From the NCBI GenBank assembly GCA_950097015.1, contig CATNEN010000038.1:6942001-7006000 (forward strand): a DNA stretch of 64,000 nt, given 5' to 3'. The position numbers were made by a program, and so were the translations under genes. Shown here piece by piece: positions 54,801 to 64,000 of this stretch (positions within the stretch are counted from its first letter, which is position 1; each line of letters starts with the position of its first letter). The notes below the pieces were generated by a model. That model did no database searches and was not told where the DNA came from. It saw only the letters and a list, made by a program, of their open reading frames with translations. The DNA is from Macrostomum hystrix (lineage: Eukaryota > Platyhelminthes > Macrostomidae).

Positions 54801-57167
54801 CTCTAAAGACACACTGTTCACTCTAAAGACACACTGTTCACTCTAAAGACACACTGCTCACTCTACAGACACACTGTTCACTCTAAAGACACACTGCTCA
54901 CTCTACAGACACGCTGTTCACTCTAAAGACACACTGTTCACTCTAAAGACACACTGTTCATTAAATTTGTCTGTCTACTCAAACAATTTTGCTCCCTAGG
55001 TAGCCCAATAGTTGGCTGGCTGCTCATCGCCATGTGCATGAGCGCAATTTGCACAACCTGTCTGCACCCTGAGGACCCCTACTACCAGATCATCCGGAAT
55101 CTGAGCAATCCTCTGTTCTGGTTGGCTCAGGCAGTTGTTGTACCCTTGGCGCTGGCACCGCGTGTGATTTACAGGGCGTTTTCCAACACACTGAGTAGCA
55201 GCCTCACCGTGCAGGCCATGCGGTTGCAGACGGAAGAGAAGTAAATTTGACTTTCTTTAAAATGAGATTTTTTTAAAGATTAGTAGATTTTTTGGATACA
55301 GGAATATTACACATTCGAGATAGTAGGTTAACAGGTACAGATGATTTGAGGGATTAGTAGGATTACAGGTGTAGTAGATTTGAGGGATTAGTAGGTTTAC
55401 AGGTGTAGTAGATTTGAGGGATTAGTAGGATTACAGGTGTAGTAGATTTGAGGGATTAGTAGGATTACAGGTGTAGTAGATTTGAGGGATTAGTAGGATT
55501 ACAGGTGTAGTAGATTTGAGGGATTAGTAGGATTACAGGTGTAGTAGATTTGAGGGATTAGTAGGATTACAGGTGTAGTAGATTTGAGGGATTAGTAGGA
55601 TTACAGGTGTAGTAGATTTGAGGGATTAGTAGGATTACAGGTGTAGTAGATTTGAGGGATTAGTAGGATTACAGGTGTAGTAGATTTGAGGGATTAGTAG
55701 GTTTACAGGTGTAGTAGATTTGAGGGATTAGTAGGATTACAGGTGTAGTAGATTTGAGGGATAAGTAGGATTACAGGTGTAGTAGATTTGAGGGATTAGT
55801 AGGATTACAGGTGTAGTAGATTTGAGGGATAAGTAGGTTACAGGTGTAGTAGATTTGAGGGATAAGTAGGTTTACAGGTGTAGTAGATTTGAGGGATTAG
55901 TAGGATTACAGGTGTAGTAGATTTGAGGATTAGTAGGATTACAGGTGTAGTAGATTTGAGGGATAAGTAGGTTACAGGTGTAGTAGATTTGAGGGATAAG
56001 TAGGTTACAGGTGTAGTAGATTTGAGGGATAAGTAGGTTTACAGGTGTAGAAGATTTGAGGGATTAGTAGGATTACAGGTGTAGTAGATTTGAGGGATTA
56101 GTAGGATTACAGGTGTAGTAGATTTGAGGGATTAGTAGGATTACAGGTGTAGTAGATTTGAGGATTAGTAGGATTACAGGTGTAGTAGATTTGAGGGATA
56201 AGTAGGTTACAGGTGTAGTAGATTTGAGGGATAAGTAGGTTACAGGTGTAGTAGATTTGAGGGATAAGTAGGTTTACAGGTGTAGTAGATTTGAGGATTA
56301 GTAGGATTACAGGTGTAGTAGATTTGAGGGATTAGTAGGATTACAGGTACAGATGATTTGAGGGATTAGTAGGATTACAGGTGTAGTAGATTTGAGGGAT
56401 TAGTAGGATTACAGGTGTAGTAGATTTGAGGGATAAGTAGGTTTACAGGTGTAGTAGATTTGAGGGATTAGTAGGATTACAGGTGTAGTAGATTTGAGGG
56501 ATAAGTAGGTTACAGGTGTAGTAGATTTGAGGGATTAGTAGGATTACAGGTGTAGTAGATTTGAGGGATTAGTAGGATTACAGGTGTAGTAGATTTGAGG
56601 GATAAGTAGGTTACAGGTGTAGCAGATTTGAGGGATTAGTAGGATTACAGCGGTAGTTAATTAGAAGGATTAGTAGGTTTACAGGTATAGTTAATTAGAA
56701 GGATTAGTAGGTTTACAGGTATAGTTAATTAAAAGGATTAGTAGGTTTACAGGTATAGTTAATTAGAAGGATTAGTAGTTTTACAGGTATAGTAAGGATT
56801 AGTAGAATTTTCTAGCATGCTAATTGAGGACAAGTTCCCCACCAGGTACTGGCACATCTCCGACCTGTCCATGGCGCTGCGTCTGCCTAAGGGGGTCTTC
56901 GGCATCGGCCAGATCGACCTGAACCGGTCCGTACGAATGCGCAGCACCCCCCTGCTGCCCAGGACAAACATCGCCCTTGACTCCTCTGACCAAGATTCGC
57001 AAACAGGCGACAGTCAGAATCAGCAGCAGCAGCAGCAGAAGCAGCAGAGACTGTCGTCCGGTCAACAGCCAACGGGGCAGCAGGCGACAAGACTCAAACA
57101 ACATCGGAGAAGTAGAAGCGAGGTGAACGAAATGACCAATGTGACAGCTTCGGCACTGATTGTTTGA
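47694..57167 (+). CDS. ATP10: P4-ATPase phospholipid flippase, class V (ATP10-like)
   Basis: Membrane pump moving phospholipids to the cytosolic leaflet. Twelve exons: 47694-48305, 50032-50111, 50567-50811, 50911-51044, 51158-51404, 51560-52399, 52545-52876, 52967-53243, 53383-53778, 53909-54349, 55000-55240, 56846-57167. All GT-AG and in phase; 1388 residues (ATP10A is about 1500). Seen: [23 protein letters not shown] (about 187), [20 protein letters not shown], the PLGLY site in M4, [11 protein letters not shown] with phosphorylated Asp near 414, [52 protein letters not shown] (about 996) and a multi-helix C-terminal part. Exon 6 carries a CAG-coded Gln run and an acidic insert. ATP10 rather than ATP8/9/11 is judged from the N-terminal third. 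An acceptor-like TTTCATCAG ends 10 bases before the ATG. Four introns are packed with minisatellites. Confidence 0.95.
48356..49203. repeat. 18-bp minisatellite in ATP10 intron 1
   Basis: About 45 units of TTAGACTCTCAGAACCTG with CTTAAAACC variants, beginning about 50 bases after the donor at 48306. Each unit holds an ACTCTCAG acceptor-like site. The intron continues to 50031 with unique sequence and a possible microexon. Confidence 0.95.
49588..49635 (+). other. Candidate 48-bp phase-0 cassette exon in ATP10 intron 1
   Basis: TTTCTGCTTCCAG precedes and GTGAGAC follows a 48-bp block that is open in the required phase 0 and would add 16 Arg-rich residues between IDT and TFDPSAF. The main isoform is complete without it. 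ATP10 proteins are a few residues longer at this point. It may be a chance match. Confidence 0.3.
50128..50530. repeat. 33-bp minisatellite in ATP10 intron 2
   Basis: About 12 units of CTCAGTGTACATTCAGCCGA plus TTCCACTTCACTT, with two copies carrying an inserted GTACGAGC. It fills intron 50112-50566, leaving about 16 bases at the donor side and about 36 at the acceptor side. Confidence 0.95.
54405..54962. repeat. 20-bp minisatellite in ATP10 intron 10
   Basis: About 28 units of CACTGCTCACTCTAAGGACA with CTGTTC and CTACAG variants sorted in runs. The intron is 54350-54999, with about 55 and 37 unique bases at its ends. Confidence 0.95.
55313..56795. repeat. 34-bp minisatellite in ATP10 intron 11
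   Basis: About 43 units of GATTAGTAGGATTACAGGTG plus TAGTAGATTTGAGG, with units lacking one or two bases. At the 3' edge the unit changes to TATAGTTAATTAGAAG. The intron is 55241-56845. Confidence 0.95.
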
Positions 57168-57299
57168 GAACCTTTTTACTCCCTTTTTATCTCCCACTGC
57201 CCGATACTTTCGAGTCCGGGACTCAAAACTTTAAAAGTACATGTGCCATGACAGGTACCAAAGGAACGGCTTGATAGCAAACCCAAACACCTGTGCTTC

Positions 57300-57965
57300 C
57301 TTCAAATCAAACAAAACACCTGCTACTCCTATCAAACAAAACACCTGCTACTCCTATCAAACAAAACACCTGCTACTCCTATCAAACAAAACACCTGGTA
57401 CTCTTATCAAACAAAACACCTGGTACTCTTATCAAACAAAACACCTGGTACTCTTATCAAACAAAACACCTGCTACTCTTATCAAACAAAACACCTGGTA
57501 CTCTTATCAAACAAAACACCTGGTACTCTTATCAAACAAAACACCTGGTGCTCTTGTCAAACAAAACACCTGGTACTCTTATCAAACAAAACACCTGGTA
57601 CTCCTATCAAACAAAACACCTGGTACTCTTATCAAACAAAACACCTGGTATTCTTATTAAATAAAACACCTGCTACTCCTATCAAACAAAACACGTGGTA
57701 TTCTTATTAAATAAAACACCTGGTGCTCTTATCTAACGAAACACCTGGTACTCCTATCAAACAAAACACGTGGTACTATTATCAAACAAAACACGTGGTA
57801 CTCTTATCAAACAAAACACGTGGTACTCTTATCAAACAAAGCACCTGGTATTCTTATTAAATAAAACACCTGGTACTCTTATCAAACAAAACAGCTGCTA
57901 CTCCTATCAAACAAAACACGTGGTACTATTATCAAACAAAACACCTGGTACTTCTTATGAAAGCG
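57300..57965. repeat. 25-bp minisatellite 3' of ATP10
   Basis: About 26 units of AAACAAAACACCTGGTACTC plus TTATC. Variant units (ATTAAATAAAACACC, about 57656 and 57705) create AATAAA and could serve as polyadenylation signals for ATP10, whose stop is at 57167. From 57966 to 58490 I see no gene. Confidence 0.95.
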
Positions 57966-58494
57966 AAATAAAAAAGCAAACCTTGAATTATCTATTTCCT
58001 GGCTTTCAATCATAGACCCCAGACTGAAATGTGAGAATGTTAAAACACTATTGTGATCTAATAGTTAGCTTACATATTGTTGCTTGTCAAGCATGTTTAC
58101 CAATGCTGGATGCTTCACCAATATCAAGCAATTGCAATTTTTATCGTGCCACCATTCCGTGTTGCTATCCAAGACTGTTATGCTTCCAATATTTTTCTGT
58201 TTTTTACTATTTTGTAATAACACAATTTTTCGTTTGTTAAAGCCAATTCTTTAATTGCTGCTGATTATTAATTAAAATTGCTGAGCTGATAAAAAAATGT
58301 TTCACTTTTCCTACGAAAGATGACAGCGCCAGCTTACGCGCGTAGAATTTGCATGAACCCACTGCAGCAGCGTTTTGATATTATATATTAGTGGCAAATA
58401 CAAGTATACATTAATTATGAGGATAATTGTTTGCGAATGTCATGATGCCATAGAAATATGTCTGACCTTGTTTTCATTTTGTGTTTTGGGCACT

Positions 58495-58590
58495 GAAAGC
58501 AGTTGTCAGTTGAAACATTCCAATCCAGCCAATCACAGCCTGGTTGGCTGAGATCACGTGATCGTGTCACTTAGCAACGCAATTCAAGGA
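58495..58590. promoter_or_regulatory. Promoter-like cluster: CCAAT boxes, E-box palindrome, X-box-like site
   Basis: AGCCAATCA and GGTTGGCTG (opposed CCAAT boxes), the 12-bp perfect palindrome GATCACGTGATC (58552-58563) and CACTTAGCAACGC (X-box-like, RFX type) lie within 90 bp. No coding exon follows in the window; the sequence from 58591 to 58786 is unique. Confidence 0.35.
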
Positions 58591-58786
58591 CGACTGCGTA
58601 CAGCTGTGGCTAAAAATATAAACTCACTCACTTTGAAATTCACCATGTGATGTCTACACACTATACAATGTGCATTGGGTAGAAAGGACAAAAATTCACA
58701 TAAATTATGTCATATGGTTTCGGTTGAACTTTCGTCTAGTTAAGAGCTGCAACTGAGAGTGACTACTTGCAGTAGTCAGAAACTCA

Positions 58787-60716
58787 TTCCCTGAGTTTCT
58801 TGATTTCCGTGAGTTTCTTGAGTTCCCTGAGTTTCTTGATTTCCCTGAGTTTCTTGATTTCCCTGAGTTTCTTGAGTTCCCTGAGTTTCTTGATTTCCGT
58901 GAGTTTCTTGATTTCCCTGCGTTTCTTGAGTTCCCTGAGTTTCTTGATTTCCCTGAGTTTCTTGAGTTCCCTGAGTTTCTTGATTTCCCTGAGTTTCTTG
59001 AGTTCCCTGAGTTTCTTGAGTTTCCTGAGTTTCTTGATTTCCCTGAGTTTCTTGAGTTTCCTGAGTTTCTTGATTTCCCTGAGTTTCTTGAGTTTCCTGA
59101 GTTTCTTGAGTTCCCTGAGTTTCTTGAGTTCCCTGAGTTTCTTGAGTTCCCTGAGTTTCTTGAGTTCCCTGAGTTTCTTGAGTTCCCTGAGTTTCTTGAG
59201 TTCCCTGAGTTTCTTGATTTCCCTGAGTTTCTTGATTTCCCTGAGTTTCTTGAGTTTCCTGAGTTTCTTGATTTCCCTGAGTTTCTTGAGTTCCCTGAGT
59301 TTCTTGATTTCCCTGAGTTTCTTGAGTTCCCTGAGTTTCTTGAGTTCCCTGAGTTTCTTGAGTTTCCTGAGTTTCTTGAGTTCCCTGAGTTTCTTGAGTT
59401 TACTGAGTTTCTTGATTTCCCTGAGTTTCTTGAGTTTCCTGAGTTTCTTGATTTCCCTGAGTTTCTTGAGTTCCCTGAGTTTCTTGATTTCCCTGAGTTT
59501 CTTGATTTCCCTGAGTTTCTTGAGTTTCCTGAGTTTCTTGATTTCCCTGAGTTTCTTGAGTTCCCTGAGTTTCTTGATTTCCCTGAGTTTCTTGAGTTCC
59601 CTGAGTTTCTTGAGTTCCCTGAGTTTCTTGAGTTTCCTGAGTTTCTTGAGTTCCCTGAGTTTCTTGAGTTTACTGAGTTTCTTGATTTCCCTGAGTTTCT
59701 TGAGTTTCCTGAGTTTCTTGATTTCCCTGAGTTTCTTGAGTTCCCTGAGTTTCTTGATTTCCCTGAGTTTCTTGAGTTTCCTGAGTTTCTTAAGTTCCCT
59801 GAGTTTCTTGAGTTTCCTGAGTTTCTTGAGTTCCCTGAGTTTCTTGAGTTCCCTGAGTTTCTTGATTTCCCTGAGTTTCTTGAGTTCCCTGAGTTTCTTG
59901 AGTTCCCTGAGTTTCTTGAGTTCCCTGAGTTTCTTGAGTTCCCTGAGTTTCTTGAGTTCCCTGAGTTTCTTGATTTCCCTGAGTTTCTTGAGTTTCCTGA
60001 GTTTCTTGAGTTCCCTGAGTTTCTTGAGTTCCCTGAGTTTCTTGATTTCCCTGAGTTTCTTGAGTTCCCTGAGTTTCTTGATTTCCCTGAGTTTCTTGAG
60101 TTCCCTGAGTTTCTTGAGTTCCCTGAGTTTCTTGAGTTCCCTGAGTTTCTTGATTTCCCTGAGTTTCTTGAGTTCCCTGAGTTTCTTGATTTCCCTGAGT
60201 TTCTTGAGTTTCCTGAGTTTCTTGAGTTCCCTGAGTTTCTTGAGTTCCCTGAGTTTCTTGATTTCCCTGAGTTTCTTGATTTCCCTGAGTTTCTTGAGTT
60301 CCCTGAGTTTCTTGAGTTCCCTGAGTTTCTTGAGTTTCCTGAGTTTCTTGAGTTCCCTGAGTTTCTTGAGTTCCCTGAGTTTCTTGATTTCCCTGAGTTT
60401 CTTGATTTCCCTGAGTTTCTTGAGTTCCCTGAGTTTCTTGAGTTCCCTGAGTTTCTTGAGTTCCCTGAGTTTCTTGATTTCCCTGAGTTTCTTGAGTTTC
60501 CTGAGTTTCTTGAGTTCCCTGAGTTTCTTGAGTTCCCTGAGTTTCTTGATTTCCCTGAGTTTCTTGATTTCCCTGAGTTTCTTGAGTTCCCTGAGTTTCT
60601 TGAGTTTCCTGAGTTTCTTGAGTTCCCTGAGTTTCTTGAGTTCCCTGAGTTTCTTGAGTTCCCTGAGTTTCTTGAGTTCCCTGAGTTTCTTGATTTCCCT
60701 GAGTTTTTCTGAGTTC
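58787..60716. repeat. 18-bp minisatellite, about 107 copies
   Basis: Units of GAGTTTCTTGAGTTCCCT with GATTTCCCT and GAGTTTCCT variants. Because 18 is a multiple of 3, one plus frame is open for more than 600 codons (a Ser-Phe-Leu repeat). A block of variants near 59220-59400 recurs at 59490-59660, showing segmental duplication inside the array. No codon-level evidence of a gene. Confidence 0.97.
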
Positions 60717-60739
60717 CCTGACCTTGCCTATGCTGCTTG

Positions 60740-61320
60740 ACTTACCTGAAATTCACGAGGTCCCTGGGGTCCTTGAGGTAGGCCACATAAAATTTTCGCG
60801 CAGCAACTATTAACTGGCTTGTCGCTAGTCGGCTGTCGTCAGATTAGATAAGCGAGTGCTTATACCAGGCAAAATGTTACGCTTATCATCAATCAAAATG
60901 AGAATGACACTAACCCTGTTAGCCGCTGAATTTTCAGCCTTAGAAAACAATTTTATTCAATTCAGTTGCACTCGGCACACAAATAAAAGCAAAATTATTG
61001 ATCGAATTTCCTAGTTGAATAGAAATTGTTAATTGTGTAGACAAAACTGTTCGCGTGTTACAATAGTGCTTACTAACGACGCCATTGTGACTGAAGCCTG
61101 TACTGACTTCCTGATTTGTCATAACAGAGAAACAGCTGAACTAGCGATCAAATAATTTGACAATCAGTTACTGGGAACGCATTGTTCTGTACAAAAATGT
61201 TTCTGGGATTACAAGTAGAAATTGAAAAAAAACTGTTAAAAACCTTAGCATTGCCTGTACAGACAGATTTGAGAACTCGGACTCAAAGATGAGTTACAGA
61301 GTTGTGGAGCAAGCTGGCTT
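60740..61320. other. Unique AT-rich stretch, nothing recognised
   Basis: No exon, RNA gene or repeat seen. It lies just 3' of the minus-strand gene that ends at 61323 and may hold its 3' UTR. Confidence 0.5.
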
Positions 61321-61322
61321 TC

Positions 61323-63735
61323 TTAAGCTTTCTCATTGGCCTGAATTGCGTCGAGAATTTGTTGAATGGTTCTCGTCTGCGCGGCCAAAAGGGTCTTCGT
61401 GCTGTCCCGATAGCTGGCCACGCTGATGCTGCGTGACTGCACCTTCGTCAGGATTTGGCGCTGATGGTTCACAATACTCTCCATCATGTCCACCATAGTG
61501 CTGTGGATTTCAATCAGCGCACTGCGGGTTTGGGAGTGAGTGAGTCAGTGAGTGAGTGAGTGAGTGAGTGAGTGAGTGAGTGAGTGAGTGAGTGAGTGAG
61601 TGAGTGAGTGAGTGAGTGATTGAGTGAGTGAGTGAGTGAGTGAGTGAGTGAGTGAGTGAGTGAGTGAGTGAGTGAGTGAGTGAGTGAGTGAGTGAGTGAG
61701 TGAGTGAGTGAGTGAGTGAGTGAGTGATTGAGTGAGTGAGTGAGTGAGTGAGTGAGTGAGTGAGTGAGTGAGTGAGTGAGTGAGTGAGTGAGTGATTGAG
61801 TGAGTGAGTGAGTGAGTGAGTGAGTGAGTGATTGAGTGAGTGAGTGAGTGAGTGAGTGGGAGAGAGGGAGAGAGAGAGCGGGAGAGAGGAGAGAGGACAC
61901 TGCCCATTGAATTTCAAAATCTAATGTTTAAATCGATTCCGATATGTATCGAAAAAATTGAAATCAGGATTCGAACCAAGGCAACTCCAGACGCGTTTCG
62001 CTCTTATTGGAGCTCATCAGTAGAGTCTAGCCTAGCGCTCTAGCCATTAGGCTATAGGCGCTTGTTCAAATCCAGCTTTCAATCTCAACATATCGTAATC
62101 GATTCGTAATCGAGTGAGTGAGTGAGTGAGTGAGTGAGTGAGTGAATGAGTGAGTGAGTGAGTGAGTGAGTGAGTGAGTGCTTACTTATCGCCCAGCTTA
62201 GATTGCTGATGTCTCGAAGGCTGCTGCACCTGCCGATGATGCGAGGACTTCCTGGATGGCGGCGCGCCCTCGTAGGTGAGGATTTCATCGTTGGGGTTGA
62301 AGGAGACGGTCTTGGGCGGGCTGCTGCCGTACAGTGAGGCCTTGCCGCACGGGCTGGGGTCGCGCTGCTGATGCGCCTGCTGGCCGGAGTCCGAGATTTT
62401 GCGGATGGCGCTCGGCTGGCGAATCTTGGGCGCCGTGCGGGACTGGACGGCATCCTGGCCACGGGGTGGGGCGACTTGGGTTAGAGGCTGCAGTGAGAAG
62501 GCCAGGAGAAGAGGTGGAAGCGGAAAGAGGGGGGAAGGTGGGGATAGAAAGGTGAGGGGCAGAGGACAGAGGGGGGGAGAGGACAGAGGGAATGGGAACA
62601 GGAAGAGAGAAGGGGAGGAGGAAGAGAGAAGGGGAAGAGGAAGAGAGAAGGGAAGGAGGAAGAGCGATAGGGAAGAGGACAGAGGGGAAGAGGAAGAGAG
62701 AAGGGGAAGAGGAAGAGAGAAGGGAAGAGTACAGAGAGGGGAAGAGGAAGAGAGAAGGGAAGAGTACAGAGAGGGGAAGAGGAAGAGAGAAGGGGAAGAG
62801 TACAGAGAGGGGAAGAGGAAGAGAGAAGGGGAAGAGTACAGAGAGGGAAGAGTACAGAGAGGGGAAGAGGAAGAGAGAAGGGGAAGAGTACAGAGAGGGG
62901 AGAGTACAGAGAGGGAAGAGGACAGAGAGGGGAAGAGGAAGAGAGAAGGGGAAGAGTACAGAGAGGGAAGAGGAAGAGAGAAGGGGAAGAGGACAGAGAG
63001 GGGAAGAGGAAGAGAGATGGGGAAGAGGATAGAGAGGGAAGAGGACAGAGGGGGGAAGAGGAAGAGAGAAGGGAAGAGTACAGAGAGGGGAAGAGGAAGA
63101 GAGAAGGGGAAGAGTACAGAGAGGGGAAGAGGAAGAGAGAAGGGGAAGAGTACAGAGAGGGAAGAGTACAGAGAGGGGAAGAGGAAGAGAGAAGGGGAAG
63201 AGGAAGAGAGAAGGGGAAGAGTACAGAGAGGGAAGAGGAAGAGAGAAGGGGAAGAGGACAGAGAGGGGAAGAGGAAGAGAGATGGGGAAGAGGATAGAGA
63301 GGGAAGAGGACAGAGGGGGGAAAAGCCGATTTTTTAAGTTCTGAAAATGAGTTTATAATGTTATCTCGTATTGACAGGAAGAGAGACTGGAATGTGGAAT
63401 AGAAGAGGTGTACTATATAGTACTACGAAGTACATGGCTGTACTCCTGAACAATGTCTACAGCTCTATTATAAAGATAATAATGAGTATATGAAAAGCTG
63501 CACACCACAATGTCATTGTCAAGTTATCAAGTGTTAAATGCTCAATAAGCAATGACATTAGGGCGTTCATGATGCTTAATATTGCTTCTAAATAAATTTG
63601 CAATCAACTGTGCTACTGGAATTTAAATAACGAGTTTTCAGGTAAAATTAAATTTCAGCTAGCATTACGATATCACCTTGAGCTGTCGCTCAAACATTTT
63701 CCAGCATTCCCAGGCACGCATGCGAGCATGGGGCC
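61323..63735 (-). CDS. 3' part of an unrecognised gene (KTVSF motif, helical C-terminus)
   Basis: Minus-strand exons: 63677-63735 (tentative), 62186-62487 and 61323-61521 (last, with stop). Phases agree: the tentative exon ends in phase 0 and the next starts in phase 0; then AA|T. The middle exon reads VAPPRGQDAVQSRTAPKIRQ, a Gln/His/Ser-rich stretch and PPKTVSFNPNDEILTYEGAP. KTVSF fits the RVxF docking motif for protein phosphatase 1, with acidic residues after it. The last exon (65 residues) is a probable amphipathic helix or coiled coil (ALIEIHSTMVDMMESIVNHQ through QQILDAIQANEKA). The tentative exon would give MRAWECWKMFERQLK. The start lies outside the window. I do not recognise the family. 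The introns hold (GAGT)n, a polypurine minisatellite and a hammerhead ribozyme in the sense orientation. Confidence 0.5.
61538..61858. repeat. (GAGT)n microsatellite
   Basis: About 80 tetranucleotides with a few GATT variants, in the intron 61522-62185 directly after the acceptor of the last exon (minus strand). Frames reading Ser-Leu-Thr-His repeats are artefacts. Confidence 0.98.
61955..62070 (-). mobile_element. tRNA-like unit (A and B boxes) carrying a hammerhead
   Basis: On minus: TATAGCCTAATGGCTAGAGC (A-box TAGCCTAATGG) and, about 65 bases on, TTGGTTCGAATCC (B box). Between them, where a tRNA would have its anticodon arm, sits the hammerhead at 61983-62027. It looks like the head of a SINE transcribed by RNA polymerase III. 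No second copy is in the window. Confidence 0.65.
61983..62027 (-). ncRNA. Type I hammerhead ribozyme with minimal stem III
   Basis: On minus: conserved CTGATGA (62014-62020); stem II GCTC/GAGC with loop CAATAA; conserved GAAA (61996-61999); then CGCGTC with cleavage expected after the C at 61990 (GTC). Stem I: GACTCTA (62021-62027) pairs with TGGAGTT (61983-61989) over 7 bp (two G-U wobbles). Stem III is only A-T and C-G around two bases, as in the short-stem-III hammerheads known from schistosome Sm-alpha SINEs, which may act as dimers through the self-complementary ACGCGT. Confidence 0.85.
62112..62182. repeat. (GAGT)n microsatellite
   Basis: About 17 tetranucleotides ending next to the donor of the 62186-62487 exon on the minus strand. 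The same unit as at 61538-61858 sits on the other side of the tRNA-hammerhead unit. Confidence 0.97.
62505..63322. repeat. Polypurine minisatellite
   Basis: About 800 bp of almost pure G/A on plus, in imperfect units built from GGGGAAGAGGAAGAGAGAAG and GAGTACAGAGAGG, with a duplicated block (about 62690-63030 recurs at 63060-63310). It lies in the intron upstream of the 62186-62487 exon. Long Glu/Arg/Gly frames through it are artefacts. Confidence 0.95.
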
Positions 63736-64000
63736 CTGTGGCTTTGTGGTCACTAGTTTGTTAACTAATTAATTAAATGTAAGCTCAGAGTGAGAAATGA
63801 CACCACACACCAGCTAATTATTAGGGCCTATGCTAACCGAATCGCTGACACAAGCTTGAATTGAGAAGCTTGAGTTGATGTGAAACGACTTGCTTATGCT
63901 TCAAGGTGGCCGGTGTGAAACAATCGAGTAGGTTAGCGAGCGAGCGAGGCTGAGCACAGGAGCACACAATGGGGCGCCGAGGGGGGACAGAAGTGGCCTG
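63323..64000. other. Right edge, mostly unique sequence
   Basis: Apart from the tentative minus exon at 63677-63735 I see no gene. The last 100 bp are GC-rich with GAGCGAGCGAGG. Confidence 0.4.

Noticed and set aside
58800-60740. 646-codon plus-strand open frame
   Set aside because: It is wholly an 18-bp tandem repeat; unit length divisible by 3 gives stop-free frames without selection. There is no signal, domain or splice structure.
62399-63337. 312-codon Glu/Arg/Gly-rich frame on plus
   Set aside because: Low-complexity polypurine array, antisense to real exons of the minus-strand gene.

Overview
The window is nuclear DNA of an invertebrate animal. The evidence is GT-AG introns, AATAAA signals, mitochondrial proteins encoded in the nucleus, a dystroglycan-like cytoplasmic tail, an ATP10-class lipid flippase, a Ty3/Gypsy retrotransposon, tRNA-derived SINEs and a Schistosoma-like type I hammerhead. 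GC-rich exons with many CAG runs, AT-rich spacers and AG acceptors just before several start codons would fit a flatworm or other lophotrochozoan, but the phylum is a guess.

Layout: 1-5.3 kb holds minisatellites and a SINE. At 5.4-6.1 kb (-) is a small two-exon membrane protein with a dystroglycan-like tail. At 8.3-10.9 kb (-) is mitochondrial Phe-tRNA synthetase (FARS2). From 11 to 16.6 kb lies AT-rich, AGGCCT-rich spacer with two MITEs. At 16.7-18.9 kb (+) is a Q/H/R-rich probable nuclear protein. At 21.3-23.9 kb (+) is mitoribosomal protein mS29 (DAP3). At 25.6-27.9 kb (-) is an SLC17A9-like transporter. From 28 to 34 kb are LTR, MITE and RTE remnants and a 1.3-kb minisatellite. At 34.7-38.6 kb (-) is a RhoGAP of the ARHGAP18/28/40 family. 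At 39.5-47.1 kb (-) is an intact Ty3/Gypsy element with LTRs that look identical. At 47.7-57.2 kb (+) is a 12-exon P4-ATPase of the ATP10 class. From 57.3 to 60.7 kb are minisatellites. At 61.3-63.7 kb (-) is the 3' part of an unrecognised gene with a hammerhead ribozyme inside a tRNA-like unit in one intron.

The dominant pattern is that nearly every long intron is a short ordinary intron filled by its own tandem repeat. The repeat leaves a few tens of unique bases at each splice site, and no two introns share a repeat unit. Short introns (40-155 bp) in the same genes have no array. The coding genes are unrelated housekeeping and membrane functions and form no operon. The RhoGAP and ATP10 genes are head to head, and the retrotransposon sits between them. 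The strongest new leads are the tRNA-hammerhead chimera, the minimal dystroglycan-like protein, the intron-filling minisatellites and a complete -1 frameshift signal in the retrotransposon.
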